Assembly: GCA_949128015.1 (NCBI GenBank)
Contig: CASBRC010000145.1
Coordinates: 1 to 12,835, forward strand
Reading direction: 5' to 3'
DNA length: 12,835 bases
Source of the DNA: Synechococcales cyanobacterium PMM_0003
GTDB taxonomy: Bacteria; Cyanobacteriota; Cyanobacteriia; Pseudanabaenales; Pseudanabaenaceae
The translations under genes and the position numbers were made by a program. Below, piece after piece: positions 5,920 through 11,405 of the stretch (position 1 is its first letter; every line of letters begins with the position of its first letter). The notes beneath the pieces were generated by a model. The model did not search any database. It saw only the letters and a list, made by a program, of their open reading frames with translations, and had not been told where the DNA came from.

Positions 5920-6957
5920 ATGCCCGTACAACTCGAAGACAATAAGCGTACTGCGATCGCTGGCAAACTAGCGGAAATGAAATTCTTGCAGAATGTATTG
6001 ATTGCCAACGAACAAGCTTTGGTTGAAGCCTGTCCCGATCGCGATCTTTCCAATCGATTTGAAGCTTTTCTACGCGACGATCGCAAAAATTTGGGCATTA
6101 TCGATACTGTCATCGTTCAGTATGGAATTAAAGCCGAACCCAACGCTTTGATCCAGAAAGAAGCTGAAGAGGTTGAGAAGATGATGCAAGATGAAGATCT
6201 CACCTTATTTGAGAAGGTCTCCAAGCATGAACTGCTCAAGCATACGCAAGCAATGGCTGGAGTGCTAGTCCATAAAGCTGCTCAAGTAGTTGGCGCGGAT
6301 ATTGCTGTTGCGATCGCACCTCTCAACGCAGTTAACTTTGAAAATCGCGCCCATGAAGAGCAACTGAAAGGGATTATGGAATCTCTGAGTACTCTCGAAC
6401 TCACAGGCAAACCCGCCGCTCAAGGGCTATGGGCTGGAGTACAAGATACGATCGCCGCCCTGAGTGGGCTTGCTGGTGGCATCATCAGTCGGAGCGATCA
6501 TGAGATGAGTATCTGTGATCTGATTCGTCTAGATCATACCAAGGTAAACACTCTGTTTGGTCAGATTCGCGCTACCGAAGATCCGCAGCAGCTAGAGGAG
6601 TTTTTTGGACAGATTTACCAAGACTTGTCAGCTCACGCCGAAGCTGAGGAGCAAGTCCTTTACCCTGCGGTGCAACCTTACTACAATGATATTCAAGAGC
6701 TATACGACGAACAAGCTGAGATGAAGCAAACGCTCGCTCAGATTAAAGCGATGAATTGTAAGGACGTAGTGGCGTTTAAAGCTGCTCTAGCTCGTTTGGA
6801 AACTGCGGTAGATATCCATATGGAAGAGGAGGAAGCAGAAATGTTTCCTCGCATCAAAGAGAGCTTTGGCGATGAGCAGCAAAAACGTATGGCAACGGAG
6901 TTCAAGACTGCCAAAAGCCAGATTCAAGATGATCGTCTAGCAACTGCCGATCGCTAA
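5920..6957 (+). CDS. Hemerythrin (HHE) domain protein
   Basis: A 345-aa cytoplasmic, all-helical protein. The N-terminal half (1-190) is a helical bundle I do not recognise, with His-containing segments (KHELLKHTQ, 102-110; RAHEEQ, 143-148). Residues about 197-315 form a hemerythrin-like (PF01814) domain: H206 in IRLDHTKV, H239xxxE243 in AHAEAEEQVLYP, and H300xxxE304 in HMEEEEAEMFP. The third-helix position that is usually EH is EQ here (Q265 in DEQAEMK), so one expected iron ligand appears absent. Family members bind a di-iron centre and sense or scavenge oxygen, nitric oxide or iron; which applies here is unknown. The 82-base gap from the glycine-zipper gene on the same strand allows co-transcription, and a strong hairpin follows the gene. 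ATG 5920 is preceded by AGAGAG at about 5905-5910. Confidence 0.8.
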   Translation: MPVQLEDNKRTAIAGKLAEMKFLQNVLIANEQALVEACPDRDLSNRFEAFLRDDRKNLGIIDTVIVQYGIKAEPNALIQKEAEEVEKMMQDEDLTLFEKVSKHELLKHTQAMAGVLVHKAAQVVGADIAVAIAPLNAVNFENRAHEEQLKGIMESLSTLELTGKPAAQGLWAGVQDTIAALSGLAGGIISRSDHEMSICDLIRLDHTKVNTLFGQIRATEDPQQLEEFFGQIYQDLSAHAEAEEQVLYPAVQPYYNDIQELYDEQAEMKQTLAQIKAMNCKDVVAFKAALARLETAVDIHMEEEEAEMFPRIKESFGDEQQKRMATEFKTAKSQIQDDRLATADR

Positions 6958-6987
6958 TTTTCTTATGGCTTATGCTGTTGAGACTTT

Positions 6988-7042
6988 AAAACCTACGAAT
7001 AGATTTGTAGCGCAAAGCGCTACAAATCTATTCGTAGGTTTT
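6988..7042. terminator. Perfect 26-bp hairpin between convergent genes
   Basis: The arm 6988-7013 (AAAACCTACGAATAGATTTG then TAGCGC) pairs without error with 7017-7042 around an AAA loop. It sits between the converging hemerythrin-like and MFS genes. Because each strand has A4 at the foot of one arm and T4 at the end of the other, it can serve as a two-way terminator. The tip GTAGCGC-AAA-GCGCTAC links it loosely to the dispersed hairpin family. Confidence 0.75.
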
Positions 7043-7066
7043 GCCTTATTCCTAACCGCATTGTGA

Positions 7067-8365
7067 CTATTTATTTTCATTCACAAATAATAAAGGAATC
7101 AGCGCGATCGCGCGCGCGATCGCAGAAAGAAAGAATACTCCTAATAAACCTTCATAGTGAGCATCCTGAGCAAGGAAACCACCGACAGTTGTACCAAAAG
7201 CACTACTAACTCCAGTCATCGCCGCCGCGATCGCAAAAAAAGTGGCGCGGTGTCCCATCGGCGCAATTGCAATTTGGATATTATTAGTGCAAAGGTCGAT
7301 CGCACTCCAACTTCCACCCCAAACGATATGGAACAAAGCTAGATAGATAAATAAATGTGCTTGGAGGGGAGCCATATTGGCGAGTAGCCAGAAGAGAGGT
7401 GTTACAGCGATCGCAATTCCTGCAAACAACAATAACGGTCGATTGCCGAAGTAATCGCTTAAACGTCCCCACACCAATAACATCAACATATTCGCACCAG
7501 TGTAGAGCGTATTAAACAAAGTCACCCATGTTATATCCAAGCCTAAATTATCTAGCATATAGAGATTAAAAAATGGAGTGCTGAGGTTAATCGCAAAGCC
7601 CCAGATAGCAGCGTAAATTAGAAAAATCCTCAAATTGCGATCGCTTAGAGTTGATGACAAGTCTTTGAGTAAAGATGGATGTGCGGCTTGATAGTCCTGT
7701 GGATTAATGTCCTCCATAAATTGCTGACAGCCTAAGCTCAATAGTCCCGCGACAATGCCAACACTCAAAACAATGCCATAACCTGCGATCGCATTCTTAT
7801 ATCCCGACACCACTAAACTCGCTAGAGGTAAGCTGATTAGGCTTGCTAAATTACTGACGATTTGGCGAACGCTATAATATCTTCCTCGCAAACGAGATGG
7901 AACCAAAGCCGCCAGCCAACTCATCCATGATGCACTGCCCAATGCGCCTAAAATGTTGGAGATTGATATTAAAGCTAGAGTCAAATAAACAAGAATTTTG
8001 GGGCGATCGGTACTAAAAATAATTCCTAAGAGTAGCAGCAGCCATAATAATCGCGCTGGTAAAAATATCCATAGTCCGAAGTTGTGACGGCTGTTAGTCT
8101 GATTAGATAGTAACGCTCCGAGCGGTTGTAAAAGATTGGCGATCATTGGCAGAGAGGCGATCATGCCAATTTCGATCGCATTAGCACCCAGATCGAGCAG
8201 AAATTTATTAAGTAAAACGCCGCCAGTAATGCTATTGAAGGCTGCTGCGAGTCCACCATCGAGCGTTGATGCACGCAGACTATTACGAATAGAAGCTCTT
8301 GGCGTTAATTTGGACTCTACTAAAGAGATATTCAGCGTTGAATTATCAAGGGTTTCTTCTGTCAA
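7067..8365 (-). CDS. Major facilitator superfamily transporter
   Basis: A 432-aa integral membrane protein with about 12 hydrophobic segments. Residues 1-40 are cytoplasmic and hydrophilic; the first helices follow (SITGGVLLNKFLLDLGANAI). The MFS loop 2-3-like motif is represented in the second half by WGRLSDYFGNRP (about 299-310), and a basic intracellular segment PSRLRGRYYSVRQ (about 156-168) is typical of drug/sugar-type MFS exporters. Substrate cannot be told. A longer frame opens at ATG 8431, but that ATG lies in a hairpin repeat, so I prefer TTG 8365, with AAAGGT (8372-8377) six bases upstream. The gene follows the HAD-ATPase gene on the same strand with a hairpin in between, so it may have its own promoter in 8366-8407. 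It converges on the hemerythrin-like gene. Confidence 0.8.
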   Translation of the reverse strand: MTEETLDNSTLNISLVESKLTPRASIRNSLRASTLDGGLAAAFNSITGGVLLNKFLLDLGANAIEIGMIASLPMIANLLQPLGALLSNQTNSRHNFGLWIFLPARLLWLLLLLGIIFSTDRPKILVYLTLALISISNILGALGSASWMSWLAALVPSRLRGRYYSVRQIVSNLASLISLPLASLVVSGYKNAIAGYGIVLSVGIVAGLLSLGCQQFMEDINPQDYQAAHPSLLKDLSSTLSDRNLRIFLIYAAIWGFAINLSTPFFNLYMLDNLGLDITWVTLFNTLYTGANMLMLLVWGRLSDYFGNRPLLLFAGIAIAVTPLFWLLANMAPLQAHLFIYLALFHIVWGGSWSAIDLCTNNIQIAIAPMGHRATFFAIAAAMTGVSSAFGTTVGGFLAQDAHYEGLLGVFFLSAIARAIALIPLLFVNENK

Positions 8366-8371
8366 TGGTTT

Positions 8372-8377
8372 ACCTTT
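8372..8377 (-). promoter_or_regulatory. Ribosome-binding site deciding a TTG start
   Basis: Read on the - strand this is AAAGGT, six bases before TTG 8365. It is the only good Shine-Dalgarno-like element near the N-terminus of the MFS gene; the in-frame ATG at 8431 has none because its leader is the hairpin arm. Confidence 0.55.
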
Positions 8378-8407
8378 GATAATTAGTGGATATATAAGTA
8401 GGTATGC

Positions 8408-8462
8408 AAAACCCAAAAAGCTGTAGCGCATGCTGCGCGTGCGCTACAGCTTTTTGGGTTTT
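8408..8462. repeat. Dispersed hairpin repeat, copy 2 (26-bp stem, one wobble)
   Basis: AAAACCCAAAAAGCTGTAGC then GCATGC (8408-8433) pairs with 8437-8462 around TGC. The single imperfection is T8431 opposite G8439, a G-U pair if transcribed from the + strand. The core reads GTAGCGCATGC-TGC-GCGTGCGCTAC, so G-C pairs of copy 1 have become A-T pairs on both arms. It lies downstream of the HAD-ATPase stop (- strand) and could terminate that transcript before the MFS gene. Confidence 0.85.
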
Positions 8463-8479
8463 AAGGTTTCTATTGCTGA

Positions 8480-10186
8480 TTAGGCAGGTAAGGTATAGCG
8501 TTTCTCAATTGCTGAGGCAATGCGATCGCGACTTTCAGTAGGTGAAATATCTGTAGTGGTTTCAATTTGGCTTACCTCTTCGGCTAAGGTTTCATCTTTA
8601 ATCGCATTTTGGAGCCAAGTCGAATAATCTTGACGATGCAAATGATGTAGCCAAGTGCGATCATCAACTCCTGCTGATAGCTGGACAAACATCGTGAGAT
8701 TTTGGGCTTTTAAATTTAACTTGTCATCTTCACCTCTAAAATAGAAGCAGCGATCGTTACCTAATATGCCTTCCGCATAGGTTCGCATATGTCTTTGTCG
8801 TTCTTGTCTAGGCGGTATCACCTCAAATTGAAATGGTTGTTCTTCAGTTTTTAAATACCAAGCAACTCCCTCTCCAGAGGCAAGTTCTACTGGTATTTCC
8901 TCAGTCGGTAGTTCATGTTCTACAGTTTTACAAAAATCAGTAATTGTCTGCATCGGTGTCTTGACCGCAATAATCGTATCGACTAAAGCTAAAGCCGAAG
9001 CTGCCACATGTTCAGGATGAACGGTAACCATCAAAATCCCATTGACAGACTGGGGCAGCGTAACCGCAGCATTCCAAGAGGAAGGGAACATATGATGTAC
9101 TTCGTCAATGACGATCCAATGTGGTCTTCCAGTTCGCACCCGCATTTCTAATAGAGAGGGAAGCAGTTGCGCCAAAAATGCAGGGCGATCGTCTACCTTA
9201 ACGCCCATGAGATTAACCACCAGATTTTGGTCTGGCTTACTCAAAATTGCCATGATTTCTGTGGGATTTGGGACTTGCTGCACATTTCCCAATACAACAG
9301 TGCCATTAAAGTTTTGATAATCTCCTTCAGGATCGATGATACAAAACTGATAGCCATTTTCCATAAATCTCTCTAGTAGTCCCGTTGCTAGAGTTGATTT
9401 GCCACCACCAGAAGTACCTGCCAGCAAAATATTGCGATTTAGTGGTTGGATATAGACATCCTGCTCTAGGCTGAGTTTGCCCAGTAGAATGTGATGACGC
9501 TCTGGCAATAGCGAAGATTCTTGTAAATCTTCGGTCAGTAAGCGATCGATTAATTCAACAACACCATCGCCTCGGCTTCCTTGAGTCACCCAATCCACTT
9601 CACTCTTTACCGATTCTAGGGCATTGTCTACGGCTACAGCAAACTCACTTATCTTCAAAAAAGCCAGATCATTCTCAGCATCACCGATCGCCACCGTATT
9701 ATGTACCGAGAAGTTCATACGGTCTAGAGCAGCAAGTAGTCCAGAAGCTTTATTTACTCCTGCTGGCAGCACCATCACCGCACCCTTATTAAAGATAACC
9801 TGTAAATCTAAACCAAGTTCGCGAATTACGGTGAGAATGGCAGTCTCGTGGGGTTCCCAAGCAGCGACGATGACTTTCCCAACTGATATGGGAATATTTT
9901 GCGATCGCAATTCCTGCACAAAGCTTTCAATGGGTATACCGCCTAGCAAGAATTCTTCACGGGTTGAGGGAAAGTATAATACGGCTCCATTCTCACTTAC
10001 CACGCAATCAAATAAGTCAACTTCAGGAAATACCTGACAGAGATCGTCTAGTTGTCTTCCTGTTACGAGAATGAGCTTGCGTCCAGTTTTTTGGAGGCTT
10101 TTGAGGGCTTCTAATGTCTCATCTGACACCTTTCCTCCAGTCGCTAAGGTTCCATCATAATCTGTCGCTAATATCAAATAGTGCAT
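8480..10186 (-). CDS. HAD phosphatase fused to HerA/DUF87-type ATPase
   Basis: A 568-aa cytoplasmic two-domain protein. Residues 1-218 are a Cof-type (IIB) HAD hydrolase: motif I DYDGT with D9 and D11, motif II T42-G-R, motif III K146, and motif IV GDAENDLAF with D169 and D173, so the phosphatase looks active; sugar phosphates are usual substrates of this subclass. Residues about 228-440 are a P-loop ATPase: Walker A GTSGGGKST (257-265), IIDPEGDY (283-290) typical of HerA/DUF87 proteins, and Walker B WIVIDEVHH (D361, E362). The C-terminal ~120 residues are unassigned. ATG 10186 is preferred over GTG 10210 because motif I then starts at residue 9, as usual; no strong ribosome-binding site is visible. 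Coupling of phosphatase and translocase-like motor is unexplained. Confidence 0.85.
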   Translation of the reverse strand: MHYLILATDYDGTLATGGKVSDETLEALKSLQKTGRKLILVTGRQLDDLCQVFPEVDLFDCVVSENGAVLYFPSTREEFLLGGIPIESFVQELRSQNIPISVGKVIVAAWEPHETAILTVIRELGLDLQVIFNKGAVMVLPAGVNKASGLLAALDRMNFSVHNTVAIGDAENDLAFLKISEFAVAVDNALESVKSEVDWVTQGSRGDGVVELIDRLLTEDLQESSLLPERHHILLGKLSLEQDVYIQPLNRNILLAGTSGGGKSTLATGLLERFMENGYQFCIIDPEGDYQNFNGTVVLGNVQQVPNPTEIMAILSKPDQNLVVNLMGVKVDDRPAFLAQLLPSLLEMRVRTGRPHWIVIDEVHHMFPSSWNAAVTLPQSVNGILMVTVHPEHVAASALALVDTIIAVKTPMQTITDFCKTVEHELPTEEIPVELASGEGVAWYLKTEEQPFQFEVIPPRQERQRHMRTYAEGILGNDRCFYFRGEDDKLNLKAQNLTMFVQLSAGVDDRTWLHHLHRQDYSTWLQNAIKDETLAEEVSQIETTTDISPTESRDRIASAIEKRYTLPA

Positions 10187-10240
10187 AAATTTAGGGCCGC
10201 TTTGCAACACTTTTTAAAATTTTTTGTTTCTTCATAAAAA

Positions 10241-10285
10241 CCAAAAAGCTGTGGCACACGCGCAGCGTGTGCCACAGCTTTTTGG
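10241..10285. repeat. Dispersed hairpin repeat, copy 3 (21-bp perfect stem, reverse orientation)
   Basis: The arm 10241-10261 (CCAAAAAGCTGTGGCACACG plus C) pairs without error with 10265-10285 around GCA. The loop GCA is the complement of the TGC loop of copies 1, 2 and 5, so the element is inverted. It abuts the stop codon of the secreted-protein gene (TAG at 10288-10286 on the - strand) with no spacer, a position suited to a terminator. Confidence 0.85.
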
Positions 10286-10750
10286 CTAAATACAACCTGT
10301 AACTGACACGGTGTATGTCTTACCGATCGCATTTAATCCACCGACAAATACATTGACTTGATATGGATCGCGTTGCGCTCTCGGAGAACCAATTACTTTT
10401 AGTGGCTCACCAAAAACAATTTCCGCAGGGAATTTTTTGTAAGACGCGCTGGAACTGTTATCGCTATATTTCAAATTTAGTTCAACATCATAGTTAGCAC
10501 TACTCTCAGTAACGATGGTCGCCTCATAGCTGGTAAAAGCGCGATTGCTAGGCACTGCAAAGTCAGTGTTCCAGTTGTTTCTAGTCACTAAGGTGCTAAA
10601 AGGAGAAACAGTTTTTGTCACCGCAGTACCATCACCTCCGATTACATCCAGAGGATAACAAGTTTCTGCTTGGGCAGAAGTTCCGAAAGATAGACTTAGA
10701 AGTAAACCAATAATTCCTGCCAATTTCAGTCTGTTAGAATTCGGAAACAC
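10286..10750 (-). CDS. Small secreted protein with a Cys pair, unknown function
   Basis: A 154-aa exported protein. A short basic start, a hydrophobic core (LAGIIGLLLSLSFG, 10-23) and AQA-ET predict cleavage after residue 28. The mature ~126 residues are rich in Ser, Thr, Asn and beta-branched residues, suggesting a beta-sandwich. Only two Cys occur, C31 near the mature N-terminus and C153 next to the C-terminus, well placed for a disulfide that ties the ends together. I do not recognise the family. The start is GTG 10750, with AAAGGAG (- strand, ending at 10756) five bases before it; an ATG at 10752 is out of frame and reaches a stop within nine codons. Confidence 0.75.
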   Translation of the reverse strand: MFPNSNRLKLAGIIGLLLSLSFGTSAQAETCYPLDVIGGDGTAVTKTVSPFSTLVTRNNWNTDFAVPSNRAFTSYEATIVTESSANYDVELNLKYSDNSSSASYKKFPAEIVFGEPLKVIGSPRAQRDPYQVNVFVGGLNAIGKTYTVSVTGCI

Positions 10751-10857
10751 ATAAACTCCTTTATTAAATTCTATTTATTTCTAAATTGACATAGCCATGT
10801 TTGACTTCATGAATGAATTGATTGATTACGAATAAAACGAAAGAAAACTTAAAACAT

Positions 10858-10900
10858 AAAAAAGCTGTGGTGCACGCGCAACGTGCGCCACAGCTTTTTT
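10858..10900. repeat. Dispersed hairpin repeat, copy 4 (19-bp stem)
   Basis: AAAAAAGCTGTGGTGCACG (10858-10876) pairs with CGTGCGCCACAGCTTTTTT (10882-10900) with a single T10871-G10887 wobble and a 5-nt loop CGCAA, where C10877-A10881 has lost pairing. The loop orientation matches copy 3. The arm ends in T6, giving it the best terminator shape of the family, yet no gene ends here on either strand. Confidence 0.8.
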
Positions 10901-10955
10901 ATTAAGCTTATCTACTAACTTTTACAAAGTCGCCTAAAACCCCAAATTCTTTGCA

Positions 10956-10977
10956 GGGGCAATCCATGGATTATCCC
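10956..10977. repeat. Palindrome around AATCCATGGATT
   Basis: AATCCATGGATT (10961-10972) is a perfect 12-base palindrome flanked by GGG (10956-10958) and CCC (10975-10977) with two non-Watson-Crick positions between. It resembles GGGGCAATxCATGxATTGCCCC-type repeats that I recall as common between cyanobacterial genes. Confidence 0.5.
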
Positions 10978-10990
10978 AGTATTTCGTAGC

Positions 10991-11095
10991 TAAGTAGGTG
11001 GACATAACTAAATACAAAACCTCAAAAGCTATGGCGCACGCTGCGCGTGCGCCATAGCTTTTGGTTTTGGGTTATTTATTCCGTCCACCTACTTA
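10991..11095. mobile_element. Nested 105-base palindrome, MITE-like, containing hairpin copy 5
   Basis: TAAGTAGGTGGAC (10991-11003) is the exact reverse complement of GTCCACCTACTTA (11083-11095). Inside, the arms remain roughly complementary (AACTAAATA against TATTTATT, and AAAACC 11016-11021 against GGTTTT 11063-11068). The centre is hairpin copy 5: AAAAGCTATGGCGCACGC (11024-11041) with 11045-11062 around TGC. The outer ends are TA/TA, as expected for an element that targets TA. There is no room for a transposase, so if mobile it would be non-autonomous; mobility is inference. Confidence 0.55.
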
Positions 11096-11210
11096 ATGCC
11101 TAAAAATAATAAGCTTTTGAGTTAAAATAGCTATTTAGAACAAGAAGCACCTTGTGTCTCTTGAGTCTAAGCCAAACTACAAGCCAAAATAACCTACTAA
11201 AAACTGAGAT

Positions 11211-11396
11211 ATGTCCACTCCTGAAGCTCTGAAAGAAAAATTTGTTGCGATCGCAAGTAATCGTGAATTATTGGTGCAATTGTCTCTCAAAGATAATTTG
11301 GGCAGCCTAAGCATAGATGTAATGCAAGCCTTAGAAGAACTTGATGATTTATTAATTGAAATCAGAAAAGTCTTTCCTGAATGGCAGCAAGACTAG
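11211..11396 (+). CDS. Small acidic helical protein preceding a hydrolase gene
   Basis: A 61-aa acidic protein, predicted to be two helices (about 3-18 and 33-56) joined by a short loop (KDNLGSLS). It has no signal peptide, membrane segment, Cys or metal motif and I do not recognise it. The ATG is preceded only by a weak GAGAT. Its stop codon lies nine bases before the next ATG, and the stop overlaps the AGGA that serves the following hydrolase, so translation of the two is probably coupled. The close linkage suggests a partner or regulator of the hydrolase, but a conserved unrelated small gene is equally possible. Confidence 0.6.
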   Translation: MSTPEALKEKFVAIASNRELLVQLSLKDNLGSLSIDVMQALEELDDLLIEIRKVFPEWQQD

Positions 11397-11405
11397 GATA
11401 TCTCA

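Larger units (their letters stand above)
10751..11210. other. 460-base gap rich in palindromes, no gene
   Basis: This divergent gap must hold the promoters for the secreted-protein gene (-) and the 61-aa gene (+), but I cannot assign boxes with confidence. It contains hairpin copy 4, an imperfect GGGG..AATCCATGGATT..CCC palindrome, and the nested palindrome at 10991-11095, listed separately. A 23-codon frame on the - strand (10934-11005) has no ribosome-binding site and overlaps these repeats. Confidence 0.5.

Noticed and set aside
9624..10037. 137-codon + strand frame inside the HAD-ATPase gene
   Set aside because: Antisense to a region with catalytic HAD motifs; no start signals and a low-complexity Ser/Thr product.
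10934..11005. 23-codon - strand frame reading MSTYLATKYWDNPWIAP... to a stop
   Set aside because: It looks protein-like, but it is encoded by the AATCCATGGATT palindrome and one end of the nested repeat, has no ribosome-binding site, and is probably repeat sequence read in frame. A fragment of a lost gene cannot be fully excluded.
3433..11063. CRISPR array from repeated palindromes
   Set aside because: The hairpins are kilobases apart, differ in arm sequence and orientation, and have no regular spacers or cas genes.
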